Part shown: positions 23,584 to 38,900 of the stretch, in pieces
How positions within the stretch are numbered: position 1 is the stretch's first letter
Layout: every line of letters begins with the position of its first letter
Source of the DNA: Axinella damicornis
Lineage: Eukaryota; Porifera; Demospongiae; Axinellida; Axinellidae
DNA: 64,000 nucleotides
NCBI GenBank assembly: GCA_963931865.1
Contig: OZ007514.1
Location: forward strand, 10,837,478-10,901,477
Direction: 5' to 3'
Position numbers and translations under genes: made by a program
The notes under the pieces: model-generated
The model's database searches: none
Told to the model about the DNA's origin: nothing
The model's input: the letters and a program-made list of their open reading frames with translations, nothing else

Positions 23584-24390
23584 TTGCACTATCATAATAT
23601 TATGAGCTTTTGTGTGATGTGGCAGACAAGACAAGTAGTTGACAGTTTGGACACAACTTTTTTTACCTCATAATTTATTATGTATTCTGTTTGGATATGT
23701 TATCTGTTTGGTATTTGATAATTTATCTGCACACGTGCCTGCAGTATACATAAGTATCATCTCCTCCCATGCACAGGCAATGCAAGCAGAGTATGCATTT
23801 ATCAATGATTCATTCCATCAGTGTTTGATATAGCAACTTAGCACTGGTTGTGAAAGTGTTTCTGCATGTTCAGCAAATTAATGCTCAAAACTTCATTCCC
23901 AATTCAACAATCATGTTTATGGTCATTCATTCCGTTCCCAACCTGACTCTACAGTTGTGTATACCTCAACAGTGCATTATGTTCCCTTTGATACTGGTGC
24001 AATCCAGTGACATGTTCTATCATCTGACCCTCATAGCATCTTGTACCATGGGAACTGGAGGGCATTACATCACCGTGACGCATGCTGGTTGGTCAATATC
24101 CACATGCATCACATGCATGATCTTTTTGCTCTCCAGTTTCTATGATATAGTAGCTATGGCTACATGCACAAGCCTTCAATCAGTTCAGTGCAGTAAAAGT
24201 TGCCCTTGGCTCTTGGTCCACTATTATTATATTGCACAGCCTAGCTGGTGATCTCAGGTGTTCGATATTTTAGCATTCAGTAATTAATAGACTAATGTTC
24301 CAAGATGCACAAGCTAGCTATTATTATACCTAGGTTCATAAAATCCTTGCATGCTGGATGCTTGACCTTGATGGTAAAATTAGCAGGGTC

Positions 24391-24473
24391 TGCCCAGGTG
24401 TAAAATATGCCACTCGTGATGAGAGGAAAATTTGGCTGGCGTATAAATGCACTGTTCGCACTCAAAGGGTTAA
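24391..24473. mobile_element. Right end of a TTAA-flanked (piggyBac-like) MITE
   Basis: GTATAAATGCACTGTTCGCA followed by CTCAAAGGGTTAA. Matches the inner right part of the NADK-intron element (4217-4245). The left end was not located, so this is a fragment. Confidence 0.5.
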
Positions 24474-27400
24474 CTTAATGTATATATAGTGTTGGGCGAT
24501 ACTGTATATTATACCTGCAATTATTGCCTGAAGCCATCTTGTGATTATTGCCAGTATTGCTGGCAATAATTACTGGGTATTGCTGAGTGCTAACAATCTC
24601 ACAAGATTGTCAGTCAGCTTGCACTTTCACGTTAATGGGAAGATTATTGCTGAACACAGCAGCACTGAAACGGGAAAGTTCTGTATTGAGCAACATCTAA
24701 CTCCCAATGTGACAGTGCTGCATGCAGTGTTCAAGTGACATTATCATGTGTAGAATGAGATGATGGTATATAGCAACTTAGCACTCAACAATATCTTACA
24801 TTCCAGTTGTGAAAGTGCATGTTTCCTGCATGTTCAACAAATTTTCAAAATATCTTTCCCGCCCAATTCAGCAGTGCTGTGTATGATCAACAGTGGAACC
24901 ATTCCCAACCTGGTTCTACAGTTGCGTGTTCAACAGTTCATTAGGTAAAATCCCTTTGATGCTACCCAGTGACAGGTTCGATATAGCTATCAGCTGATCT
25001 TCTGCAAGATGAAGCTCATGCATTTAATGTGCTATTCATATAATTATAGTAAGTGATGTTCCTTTTGGCCACCATGATCCAGTGACATGTTCTATATATC
25101 TTCTGCAAGATGAAGCTCATATACGTTTAATGTTGCAATCTTACAATTGTGATGTTCCTCTTGGCTACAAATTCCACCATGATCCAAACAAGTGCACAAT
25201 CATGGAATGTCACGCAAAAAGTAATTTAACTTTTAACAGAAAATTATGAAGTAGTTTGGTGAATTAAAGTGATTTGTTACTATTACTCAATCAACACACT
25301 TGAATTTTATCCGTGTGGTTATCACCTACCGAACAGGTATTTCCTGCAGAATACAAACTTGATCGGTGTGCAGTTGTAGCTAAGCAACCTACTCAGGCCC
25401 ATCCCCATTCTTACAGACCATGTGACGTTCTTGTTAAAGTATTTTCTATATACCACACTTAGACAAATGGGATCAATTGAAGTACTTCGTCAGTGACGAT
25501 GAGTACGTAAACTGCATATGGGGTGAGAGTAGTGGGGGAGGCATGATGCAACGGTTCTTTAGCCTCATTCCCATGCCCATGCTGTTATCGGTCCGCCGTT
25601 CTTTCATGTGTGCAACTGAAAAAGCCACGGGGCCCTGAATGTTATCATGAGAGATTGAATTCAGATTGGCACCATGCAGAACTGACTGAGGAAGTGATCG
25701 ACAGTACCCACCATCCTGCTAACCAAATACTGCCATGTGTGCACTTCAGACCTTGGCATCGTATTTCTGAATAGCAGTTTGGAATGTTAATTTCCACCAT
25801 GAGGAAATAGGATTCTTGGGTTGCCACGGTGTATTCACCAAAATAGGAGATGTGGTAGCACACCAACAATTGTACAATCATGGAATGTCAATTGGGTCTG
25901 GGCAAGTTCTGGTTTCCATAACAACGGTAATAGTTATGATGTCATTCTGTTCCAACAGCTGTTCCTCTGTAGCACTAGCCATTCTCCAGATGAGCGGCTG
26001 AAAACTTGGCAAGTTGCTATACAACAAGCTATAACAGTCATGTTGACGTTCTGCTCTCGAAAGTCTACCATGATCACAAGTTCATCACCTAGCTAGGTAT
26101 ATACCTATAACATTAATGCTAAGCATTTTTGTTTTGGGATTGGCGCTCAAATTTCATTGTCATTGCTGGTGTCTACATGCATTATGTAATAACCGTTACC
26201 TTACCTTGCAAATGTGACAGTGCTTCTGTGTGTTCAACAGTCATTCCCAGGTGCTACTGCATTTGACTGACTTTTTTCCTGTTTCACTTGCTGTGTTCAG
26301 CAATATCTTTAACTCCCAATGTGATGGCGCTGCTGTGTATCTTCATGTTTACAGTGGTGCTGGATCCGGTTGTGAAAGTTGTTTCCTGCATGTTTGACAG
26401 AGTTTAACATCTTTCCCAATTCAACAGTTCCAGTTTTGTTCAACAACGAACATTCCCAATGTGGCCGGCTGTACAGTACATGTACACTCTTTAGTGCTAG
26501 CTAGTGTGTTCTATCCGCTGATCCTATCGACAATGCAATCATAATAAGCTACAATGTGATTAGTTTACCTAAATGATTACCTAATTGGATGCATCACCGC
26601 CGTAATTAAAGGGGTGAGCCTGAATAGGTTGCATAGCAATAATGTTTTGTATGACACAGGGACTTGCATCAAAATCCTGTGTGTTGAGTAGTTGATAACT
26701 ATGCCATGGCAAGTGAGTTTATACTTTGAGTTGAGAATTAGCTGATGAACTTATGATCATGTGGTGGTGCGCAGGTAGAGGGGGGAGGGGCAAGGTTTAG
26801 CCTTTCTCAACAACCTTCCAGTACTGTCTGCTCTTGTACATTGACAAGAAGGAGGCTCATGCATTCATTCATTAATTCTACATGTCACTCCTGCATGTGA
26901 TCGTGAGAGATTAATTCATGGAATTCAAATTGGCACTAGAATTGAATGAGGAAGTGATATTACTCACTACTCTGCTGGCACACAGAAAAGCTGCAATGGG
27001 CATACCGGACTTTGGCTGCATGCGTGGATGGCAATGCATTTCTATGCATGGCACTTGGAATGTCAATCTCCACCATGAGGAAATAGGTTTACTGCTCTGC
27101 AGTGGTGTTATTTTCCAAAACAGGAGATGCAGTAATCAACTGCAAACAAACAAGTGCACAAGTCATTCTCATCATGATGAAGTGCGTTTCCGCAGTAACG
27201 TGGTAGCAATATCATTTTCCGAAACAGGCAATGTGGGATCAACTGTAAACTGACTAGTGCAGTGAAAAGAATTCTGTTGTACATTTCCTGGGCCAAATCG
27301 ACACTATGATGGGATTCTGTTAAGCATTTTGAACCTCTGACTCCTCCTGAATATCCTGATCCAAATCCAGAAGGATTTCCACATACATTCATATAGCTAC

Positions 27401-28739
27401 TCTTGCGGTGTGTCACATGCATTCATCAGCATGATGAAATGAGGACGATGTGTGCAGAAGCCTGGAGAATGTCGTGAAATATCGCGCATCCAAACACTCT
27501 GCTGTGACAGTAGCCTCGTTCCCAGGCGCTCGACTGATGGTACAGGTGTACATTGCATACACACAAGAAATTTGGCCTCATTTATACTCACCTACAGCAT
27601 ATATCTCACTGTGTATCTATGTGATGGCCATAACTGGCTCATGCAATGCTGATTTAATTATTACAATGTGTAACTACACCTGATTGCAACTGACAGTAGT
27701 TTAACCAAGTGAGATTTTAACAACAGTACTGTATACATGAAATACAAGCCCACACTTAGACCATTATCCATGCACCAGAACTTTGCAAGCATTCATCCAG
27801 CACAGCATGAACTGTCAGAACATGATATGGTTCCAGTCTATAGCTATCCAACCTCCATTCGAATGCTTATCTGATGTTCTTCCAGTGATTGCTCATTTAC
27901 ACAATGTATTTACCTACTGCAAAGAACTGGAGGTTGTAACTTTCTGGAAACCAGCTAGTTTAAGCTTCATGAAGGTCCCCAAATGTTTATAATTTCCGGT
28001 CCCCGGTCAAGGGGGGAGGAAGTATGCAAATATTTGGGGGATGAAGTGCACACATTCTAATCCAGGGAGACCATTTTCTCTCGCTCAGGAGGTTGGGGGC
28101 AAGTCAAAGTTGTGTATACCAAGTGCCTAATCAATATTAAATTTCAGCTGTGTACTGGATCATGTGGTAGAAATCCACCAAATGTCGGTTATTCACATGA
28201 CCCAATTAGTGCATATCTGCAGTTAGCTAGTTCGCATTCAATACAGGAAACATAGAAGCTGAAGCTAGAAACTTGAACTTCAGATGCACCATCAGCTCAT
28301 CATCACTTCACAAGGAAACAGAAAGTATGACCATCAATATAGCAGTGAGGAAAGGTTGATATAATACATACATAGCAGCCATTAATGTGGAAGTAACCGG
28401 TCAGCTGTCCATTTATTAGCAGATTTTGAATGGAACGTTAACTGCAATCTTGCATGCATTGCAGGATAAGTTCCCTTCCTCAGTCAACAATAAGGGGTAG
28501 AGAAAACAGCGCATTTATATGTCGACGTCATATAGGTCTCATGGGATTGAGGGATTTTTATCGATCAGCGTGCATAGCTACATATAATTCTTTACGATAT
28601 ATACCCAGTAGCTACGTACACACAGGTCCTTTTCATTTAGAAAGCGCAGCTGAGATCGAAACCTCAAGATGAAAAACATGAGTATAACATGGTAGGTGTT
28701 GAACTTGCAACTAGTTAGTTGCCAGATAATTAAGTATAT

Positions 28740-28803
28740 AGCCTCGTTCCCAGGCCATCGCCCAGCTTTTTGCTGTCGCGTGGGAGAGTCTGGGAACGAG
28801 GCT
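28740..28803. repeat. Palindromic hairpin element (TAGCCTCGTTCCCAGG family)
   Basis: AGCCTCGTTCCCAGGC and CTGGGAACGAGGCTA arms around a central GCTTTTTGCTGTCGCG loop. Confidence 0.8.
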
Positions 28804-29856
28804 AACAATTAAGTGCACTGGTTTATTAACTGTTATTATTGCAACAAACATGTGAGCAATAATGATCAGGTTGCCATAATTATACATTCCATTTCCATAA
28901 GGCAGTGAGGGTTGTGAATGCACCATGGCTGTGTTACAGCAGGTTACAGCAGAGTGTACTGATGGTTTCTGTAGGTTTCTAAAATCAGGAGCTCTTCCTT
29001 GTTTCATCATGGCTAGTCAATGATAGGTACATGTGACACATATGCAATAGTACTTATTCGGAAATCCTGCAGGATCTGGATATTTTTGGGCAAGAGTGGC
29101 AGCTTCAAAACTCCATGGCACTAAACAGAATCCTAATGTATAGTGATTTGGCTGTTTTAGGATACAGCCCTGAATGAATGAATGGAACCTAGAAAGGTTT
29201 GTACGAGTGGCTTCTTCATCTACACATGATTATGCAACGATTGGGAACAGGACCATCAACTGAGCACTGATCTGAGTGTGTGACCAATCCCTCATGCCGT
29301 CAGTCTTTGTCAGATTGTTGTGTCCAGTACACATACTTGCGTAATTGTGGTGTGCTACCCAATCGGCAGTTTTGGGTAGCACTAGCAGCACATGCCCAAT
29401 GCCGATCATAGAACTGGTAGCAATATGAGTAAGCACTATCTGCTACAATTTGGAAGAATGCATGCATAGCACAAATCAGTAATGTTAAGAGAGCTACTGA
29501 ATAATTATTGTACTGACTCATTCTGTGGGTGCCACAGAAATGGATCTTCGCTTGGTGGTATAGAGCCTAGATTTGCTACTTCAAAGGATAAGGGGGCTGG
29601 TTTGTTGCAATCTAGCTACAGCGTTTGCTGTCACGGTCTCTAATAAGTACACAGCTTCTTGCCGTTTGCTCTTGACCCCAACAAGATTCCTCCACAACAT
29701 CCTGTCATTGCCATACAATTATCCCAACCGCGACATCCGGATGGACCGTATGGCTTCGACATTGTCCTGAGCAGTTTGATACTGGCGATGTGAAGTGCAG
29801 ATGATGTGCTATACGCTAGCATAAAGCCATCCCGATTTGTGCCGAGTCTCTGCAGA

Positions 29857-29864
29857 TATAAAAG
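29857..29864 (+). promoter_or_regulatory. TATA box of gene B
   Basis: TATAAAAG lies 70 bp upstream of the gene B ATG (29927). The same octamer occurs 92 bp upstream of the gene C start on the other strand. Confidence 0.5.
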
Positions 29865-29926
29865 ATCGACGAATGAAAAATGCACAACAGATCGAGGATA
29901 CCTGGAATAGCTGCAGATCCCCCGAG

Positions 29927-32900
29927 ATGATACGTCCGACACGTCAGCTATGCGAAAGGCTATGCCTTCTCCTGTACGTGCTGGTGTCTGTCAGTGTGAG
30001 AAGTACTGAAGCAAGAGAAACAATAGGTCAGTCAATGACTGGTTATTGTGGTGGTAGCAATGTGTAGAAGAACATTATTGCTAGCCTATAATAGACCACT
30101 TAGGGTTTAATAGAATTCACAGCACAGCTCTTAAAGTTTGGGGGTGAGCGGAGTAAACTTGGAAAGTCGTGGTCATGGTAGCTGGTAGTCCTTGCGTACT
30201 GGATCTGCATCCAGGTTCCGGTCCCTCCACACTTGGAACCCCAAACCACACGTACTCGTGCTAACGTTTAGTGACTTAGCAGTGGAATGAGCGAGACATT
30301 CACCCCAATGACTGCACAGCAATAGACCCTACAACCTTAACAGAAAATTCTGCAGATGATTTCACTACTGGAGGAGAGTGTGGTTGGGCATGTCGCTCAT
30401 ATGTACTGATAACAGAATATGAACATGAATAACCAGAATGTTTTGGTCTACACAGGAACCAGATTCCTCCATGTATGCACACAGTTGGTCGTGTGTGGTC
30501 AGACCCCATTCCGCACCGAGGGAAAGGGTCTGGGACATGGCCATAGAATAATTTGTTGCCCCGCGCCGTGCACAATCACGCACATACTACCTGAAGCATG
30601 TGATTAACAGGAATATCCAAGATTCAAGTTCGAGTGGAGTGTAAACTTGAAGCTTGAGAAGTGAACTGCACGAGATGTCTTGACTCAAGTGCTCCAGTAG
30701 AAATTGAAATTGCAAGTGCTGCAAGATCGCAAGTCTTACTTTGGCAATCACTTCATGTTGCTTACGTCATTGCTGGAATACATAACTAACTAAATTCTTG
30801 AGTGAAAGCCACTCTGTGGCCATGTCCCGGATCCTTTCCCTCAGTGTGGAACGGGATCTGACCACGCGAGAGGCAATACATAGTTGGTTTGCAGTGCACA
30901 ATCCCACTCTATATTATTGTGGCGATTCTTGTGGCGATGTGTGATTATGGTAGTCCAAATATTCCTTATGGACGATTGTCCCTACAGGTGCATTCCCTCC
31001 TCATATATCTGGACACAAAATTAATGTTGTCAATACAGGTGCCATTCACTGGTTTATAACTATTTGGTGTGGTTTCCTCTTTTGAAGGAGCATTCCAGGC
31101 ATCCAACTAATGTCTACTGGTAACAGTTACCCAGGTGGAATATGCCGATCCATGCACATTCCTATTTGCAGTGCATATGAGGTCAAAATTATTGTTGCAT
31201 ACTTCGAGAGATTTTCATCTCTATGTTAGACCAATTAGGAAACTAGCTCGTACCCAAGCTATTTTGGTGACATACAATAGACAGATTGTAGTAGAAATTT
31301 ACTCTCCGGCACAGAGAAGTATTGGACACAGGAGCCAAGTAGCCAACCTCAATCACTAATTGTCTGAAATGAGAATTTTTGAGGAGAATCACCAACCACT
31401 TAGCAAGCTCCACCTGCAGTTAGTGTAAAGAACCAGGGCAGGAAACCACCTGCTACTTAGGAAGCCCTGAACTCTGACCAAACAATCACTATGACTACGA
31501 CTGACAAAACTTCCGGTGAAATCAGTCACTTGTACAAGTATATTCATGACATACTTAACAGAGCACCTTGTGCAATGTGCAACCAAACTTTGACATGTCA
31601 AATATCAATCTGAAAGGTCATGTGCCATTTTGAAAGGGTTACAGAGCTGATAATAAAACTGAATCGCCTTGAGTACAAGATTGTTTCATTGAGTATGAAG
31701 TCCGTGAACGCCTTAGCTACCGCGCTTGTTGCTGACAAACACACAGACATGAAGCATATTGCTTTACCCCTGGTGCACATGTGTGCGGCAAACATCTCAC
31801 TGCCGTCTTCACACTTCCTTTCCCCTAAGGCCACCTATGCAGAATCAGAGTGCATACGTAGCTGCATGCTTTGCTTAGAACAATATGTATCTCTGGTGTT
31901 GAGATTGCATAGCAAGGGTCCATACACAGATGCAGAGCTGTGTATCAGCACGTGTGTACCACAGCTGTATTTTGTACCCAGCATACATACATACGTACAA
32001 TAGTCAAGTTTATACAACAGAACTGGCAAACAAGTCAAAAGTGTTCCTCGGAGCTCCGGGCTACAAATAATATTATGGCAGTGTGTTTAGTCTTGCAATT
32101 ACCCGAATGACAGCAAGAGATCCTGTCTGGTACTTCCCCATCCACTGCCACACCCAGGTAGCTTGGTCTGGTGTACTGGCATCACCTCACAGCATTCAGT
32201 GAGAATGTGTTGCAAACTATAAGGGAACATACATACCAAAATCTACCGACTTTTCAACATAGTTGTAGGTGGAGCTTGTTATTGTATCTCTGCTTGCTAT
32301 CGCTGAATCATTGTTATAGGTATAGAGTATGAAGTGTAGGGTCTGCTAGCCTCGTTCCCAGGCCACACGGTGCGGCCTGGGAACGAGGCTAAAGGTCTTC
32401 AGTCCCAGAGGTGTCTATTAGTCTAGATCCTTCAACAACCAATCTCTTCATCCAAAGACTGTTTGGGTCTGTTACTGTGAATCTAAATCCATTTCTAGAA
32501 GTAGTGAAGTCTTTGATTGCCCAGACTTTCGCCTAGTAGTCACACTGTCCCAGAGGTGGTTAGACAAGGTCATGTGCACAGTCTATCAAGCTGTTGAGTT
32601 GACGGAATGAAGCTTACTAATAGATCTATAGTGGCTGTTCCTGATCCATCCCCTGGATATAGCATGAACATCCTCTGCTGTTGTCCCACAAGGATACCAA
32701 CTGGAAACCCTTTACAGGATCCCTGTGGTATTCAGAAACCTTTGCCATTGGGAAACCTTAGTATTATTACTGTGAAGTGGAGTAATGAATTGTTGCGTTG
32801 GCGGTGTTTGGGGTTAAAGTTGGACTCTACCTACAGGGTATTGGAATCAGTTCTTAGGTTTAACTAAAATCCTAGAATGTTATCAGCAGCGAAATTTCAC

Positions 32901-35900
32901 TCGCCTTCCTCTATGCTTGGCAAAAATTTACTTCATTGTGAAGTCCCTTTGTTATTGGATGTACGCACGCACCTCAGCACATCACTTGAAATGGACAATT
33001 TATATCGAGTATCTACACCTGATTTTTGTCTAAGTTGGGATGAATCAGGAATGACTGTGCATGGCAACTAGGGGTTGAACACCTAGTTCTCGTGCAGGGC
33101 AGAGAAAACTTCATAGCATGCAGTGTGATTTGGAAGCCATTTCCAGTTTGTATACTACAGACACAATGTCTTGTGGCCAAACAAGGTATTGTTAGCAGTA
33201 TGTCCCACTTCCTTTACATATCCTCATTTGTACGTGATTGAATAGTACCACTTTGATTTCTTGTGTCCCATGTCCATACCTTGATTTCTGCTACTAACTG
33301 TATACACATTCTATACGACATCACTGTGGATGATACCGGTAGTTGGATACCGGAAAAAGGTGACTGACTCTGTGGTAAATCTAATCCTCACTCACCTGAC
33401 ACAAACCTGCGCAGTGGTACTCTGTTATGTGGAATTGGGAAGTGAACTGTATTGGGATTCTACCTGTCTGCATAATTATGTTGACAGGTCATTCCAACTT
33501 ACACTGCTGTACGTGCATCTGAGGTTGCCTAGAGGACTGCCAATGAGGCATAATGCATGACCCTTGTATGTACGTGCGATCAACTTGAGTACTGTATGCT
33601 TGCCATACTATAAGGTTTGAAATTACACTTTCAATTTTGACCTACAAATAAATTATACCCTTTCTCTCTATACTTCAGACTATGCCCTACAGGTCAGGCC
33701 AGTTTCGTTCGTACAAGATCCCACATCCAGTGCAGTCCTAGTCAACAGTTCTGTCACATTTGGTTGCAATGTCAGCATAGCGCCTCTCATTAGTGATTAT
33801 CCTCTACCAACCCTCACATGGAGAGTCAATGGAAGCATGGATACCTCCCCACAAAGCTCGTGGCAGATCAGACCGAACTCAGACGAAGATGGCTACAACT
33901 ATTTCAGTGAGCTTCATATTGAGAGTGTGGCGGCAGTGGATGCAGGCTACTATGAATGTGTGTCATCCGATGGAGGAGGAAGATATGTCACCATCAGCAG
34001 CCGGGCATGGCTCACGGTTGTCTGTAAGTGTCTGGTCCATAATATGCATTCTTCCTGTTATAGTTTCTATATTTCAGGGTGAGGAAATAATATGTGCTAA
34101 CTAGTTGTATCAAGACTGGAAGCCATGCACCAACAGCACTGAAATGATGAACGATGTAATGGCACCTGTCTGGTGATGCAAGGGTGTGGTGTATAGTAAG
34201 ATGTTGATTAGTGTTAACACAGGAAGTGAGGTCATGCTGAATCCAAGCACATGAGCTGCTGCCACAGTCAGCCCACAAGTGACAGAGAAATCTTCCATCT
34301 AACATGAGTCATAACTATGCACATTGCCAACGAAGGTAGAGTTTAGCGGCATGGTACATAGCAGGCCAGTGAAAGAACGTTTGTCTTATTACAAACTTTG
34401 TATAGTAGGTGTGATTGTAGCAGTAACAAGCACAGTGTCTTACAACCCAGCAACTGAAAATGGTTTGAGTGAGAGCTGATCGGCTCCGTAGGCTACCATT
34501 CAGTTCCTTAGCAGCAAAAGTCATGTGACTTGTGTCACGCGTTGCATACCGGATCATGGGACTACCTGAGCAGAAGCAGTGTCCTGGTGCTGCGCATACA
34601 CACTAGATATACAAGTTTGCAGAAATCCTCAAGACGTTTGGGCCCAGAGACAGGTTGGTTATGACCCTCAGGTTATTTTGTCGATCGGACCTTTAGTAGA
34701 GCTAACGCTGTCAGGCTTCCACATGCAGCTAGTATTTCTACCTTCAATGCAGTTTAGAGATCGGTTCCATTGATATCTCTCACTGGGTGCTAATGTGCTT
34801 GTAGTTTTCAGTTTTTGGTGTACCATTTACTGACAGATTGCAACTGGAGCTGTATGAAACCTTCTGTAGTATGGTGGAGGAGGCCATGGCCATACTGTCA
34901 ACTGGTTAACCTTATAGGATTTCTTTCTTGGAAGGTATTGGGTAACAGCTGCCTTTGAAGGGCTGCAGCCCTAGTTTCTGTCTTGATGAGCAGTAAGGAA
35001 TGCTTATTGTACTGGAGGAAACCAACGTAACAGAACTTTTGGATAGTGGCTACACTGCATTCTTTCATTAGAAGTACTAAGAAGAGTCGCTAAAGGAAAA
35101 TCCCTTGGGCAGAATCAGACTATACTGTAGCCAACCAGTTTGGCACATTCACTATGTAAATGTTGTGTGACAGTGTGAGGTATATATAGTTAGTGGAACA
35201 CTACTGGTCTTGGCAATGGCTGCTAAAATTCAAAGCAGCTAACTGAAAACGTGCTTCAATTTGGCAGGGTAAAACACCTATACCTTTATGTCTTAAGGTG
35301 TCTGTTTATGCATGCAGCTATACACATGTAACTAAATGTAATTCGGTTCAGTTGGTGTCTGTCCAGTTCGGTTCAGTTGGTGTCTGCTTAGTCTCGTTCC
35401 CAGACCGTTTATCCACACATCCAGTATCTGGTGTCTGCTACACTTGCAGGAAGTCATTTGGATGCAGCTTGTTCACAGTATGCAACACCCACTTACGTAG
35501 TTATGGAATGGCTCAGACCTGACAGCTGATAGTCTGCATAGTGGGGTGGTTGTCCATAGTGTGACTGCATACATTGTATGTTAGGTTGAACGAAAAGAAG
35601 CTATTGAAATCATATCTCAATATCATGAGCTATAACTAGTCATCCATTGCAGGTGTAACATCGTAATTGAAGTGCATACCTTTCACTTTTCACTTTCTGT
35701 AGCGGTGAACCCAGTGCCTGAAGTCCAGTCACGACAGGTGGTAGCCGGGTCCCCTCTCCTTCTCTCTTGTGACACTGGTACCACCCTCCCACCTGAACAG
35801 GTGCAGTGGTTCCAAGATGGAATCCAGCTGAGTCGTGGAAGCTTGAGTGGGGTAAGAAAACCTGAAGCTTAGGTCCGTATGACAGTTACTGGGGTGACCC

Positions 35901-38900
35901 AGATTGGTTTATCGTTGTAGCAACTAACAATGTGGATAACCTTTGTGCTTCAAAATGATATACTATGTGACCTGTTGAGGCATTGTGCCAAAGAATTAAT
36001 TGTGTGAAGTGTTTGATGTCTACTCATGAGTGGTGGTGTTTGTAATCAACACCTATTTTGGTGTACCACTAATGCATGAATATCTGTAAGGCCACTTCAG
36101 TTTTGTCCAGTACAGCCACTGTGTACATTGTAATCATTGCATGGATGAGCTGGGTAAGGGCTGAAGTTACTGTTTCATGTGCATGACTGATGGCAGGGAT
36201 GCTAGTGGCCTATGGCAGCAGAATCATGCAGAGTAGTATTAATTTGATGGCTATATATGTTAATTGTCGCACTACACTGCCGTGTGAGAACTGTATTAAT
36301 CCTTGCAGTGGTACTGGGTTCCAAACTTTCTGCTGTGCACTGTTACCATGTGTGTAGTATTGGTCGGACAGTTAATTAGCATTTGTGGAGTTTCACCACA
36401 TTCCGTGGTGGTCGGTGACATCCCCAAACTCATAATCTTATTTGATGCTGTGTACCTACTCCTTGTTGTGTGTGTATCAGTTTACTCTTTGGGATACCAT
36501 GAAAACCTTGCAGCTAACTGGATTTCATGCATACATTTGTACATAAGTCAATTTCAAGTTGGAGTGACACCTGTTACATAGCATGATGTCCACCTTGTTG
36601 CTAAGGAGACAGGGATTATACTCCTCTGCATTCAGAGTGTGCTATTGAGTCTATTCTCATGGGCCGGATGTTTGCGGCACATGCAGGGAAGACGTCTGGT
36701 GACTATAGACAGGTTGTCGTGGACATTGCCGGAATGTTGGGGGCACCAATCAGATTGGAGAGCATTTTATTGATTGCTTTACCTTCCGTATTGGTGACAG
36801 GATTGGTACTGATTGAGACGAGAACAAGAGCAGATTGTGAGCCTGATGTCCTTGACGGTTGCAAGTGAACTGCACAAACAACACACAGCTGTTTCTTAGT
36901 AATCAGGCAGCACGTTATTGCATCGAAATTCTTCCCGGGCTTGCCGGGTTTCATCGGTGACAGCATCGTAAGTATGCCATGTACCTTGACGTTCGGAGAT
37001 GCACGCATCGTCAAGCACAAGTCTGTTCTTGAGACGGCTCTCTCTTCCTCCGAAGACGAAATGTTACACCTCTTGTGATAAGCTGGTGCCATGCTGCATG
37101 CACATGTGCACACTCTGAACACTATTATGCAAGACTTCTGAGTGACCTAGTTATCTTAATGCTTATGTCCCGTGCTTTCTTCAGTCCGTGTTAATAGTAT
37201 AATTATGGAGGGACCAATTAATCAGTGATGAAATGAGTATGTATCTATGTCCTGCCAGGATTGGGACGTCCTCAGCAACGGAAGTCTCCTGCTGTTTAGT
37301 GCATCCCGGGAGGATGCTGGGAACTACTCCTGCACTGGCTGGATCACAGGACATCCACTGAACAGCTCCACATTTGACATCACCGTGACAGAAGGTGAGA
37401 TTTTGAGTATCAATACATTAAGATTTTATCCGTGTGTTTGTGTGTGTGTCTGTGTGTGACGGATGTGGGGGTTGGACTAGACTATAGTGACGCGCGACAT
37501 TCGTACTAAATGAACTGAACCTCGAACTCTGCGAATGCTCGCACAAGGGTTGGAACCTTCCAGAACTCGGCTGGGCAGCTGAAACAGACGTGGCCATACG
37601 ATGCTTGTCTTCAGGCAGAATTGAGAAAATAATGTAGTATACGTAGCTATACCTACTGCCTATGGTGGATCAATTACGTCTATAAGCATTGCATATGCCT
37701 CCTGCCCAGTATCCAGTGATGCCATGTTTTGTGAAGACCCCGAGCTGGCTGTAACAATAGTTTGAAGCTACGTACAACACAAGTGACATACTCTTCTGCT
37801 CTTCCCACTTTTATAATTTTATGTATTATAATTATAGGAGCAGGTCCACAGTCTGCCCAGCTTCTTGTGGATCCCAACAGAGCTCAGCCGACTGCAGGAG
37901 AGTCCCTGAACCTCACTTGCTACATTGTTGGAGAAACGAACTACACGGACGTCCAAATGAAGTGGAAGAAGGATGGGGAGACCTTTGCTAATAGTACTGG
38001 CAGTATGAAGCTTGTTTTGCAGCTGGATACTTCAGACTCAAGCCACACTGGGGTGTACACTTGTGAGGTTGTGATGGACGGCATGACTCTGCAAGCAAAT
38101 GCAAATGTGACAGTCACTTGTAAGTACTTTTTTAATCTTGATATGATACTTGAAGACCAAAAACACAGGTGCAAGATATATGTACACCATCATGAATGAT
38201 GTTCATACTTTCTTATGGGTATGCTATGCGACTTTCACTGGATGATTGGTATGCATCTCTCAATTGTATGTATCCACCTGTAAATACTGCCTTAAACACT
38301 GTCTGTTTCACTAGTGATATCATTAGAGCACGTGAACAGTTACATGCATACCTTGGAGTAGTTGCATGGATTGAAGACACAAACAATTACCCCTGCACTT
38401 GGCAAGTTTAAAAGTGATTGTTGTTTTCATATGAATACTGCTCCTCCAAATCCATAACATTTGTCACTCAGTTGATCCATCGTCTTATTGATTCAACCAT
38501 ACTACTGTTCCCTGTAGTTCCACCCGCCATTTCTGGTGAGCACATCCAGGATGCTGAACCCGTGAGGAATGGCAATCCAAACAATGTAGAACTCTCCTGT
38601 GATATTACTGGCAGTACCACCCAAGAAATTTATTGGTACAAGAATGGTCAAGATATTTCACAACGGTCAGTCCGAAATGCAGTCACAAGCTATATTGCCG
38701 GAGGTAGTGACAGTAGCACGTTGCTGGGAATATACCAGTGCTTTGCAGTGAACAGAGGAGGTGTGGCCTACAGAATCTTTCGAGTGCTAGAATTTGGTAA
38801 GTTAGAGGATCATTGGTGCTTCAGTGTTGATTGTAATAATTGCAACATATATTCGGTGAACCTGAGGACCCGGGACCCCAGGAATCAATGCTCAGTCACT

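Larger units (their letters stand above)
23584..29926. other. Intergenic region between receptor genes A and B
   Basis: No exon with matching splice phases found over 6.3 kb. It is made of decayed repeats. A 250-bp block with TTGGCAC...GAGGAAGTGAT and CACCATGAGGAAATAGG occurs at 25645-25880 and again at 26900-27130. Blocks with GTGAAAGTG...CTGCATGTTCA-CAAATT...CCCAATTCA recur near 23850, 24800 and 26370. One TTAA element end (24470) and one hairpin (28740-28803) are present. No relic of the gene B cytoplasmic exons was recognised downstream of gene A. Confidence 0.5.
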
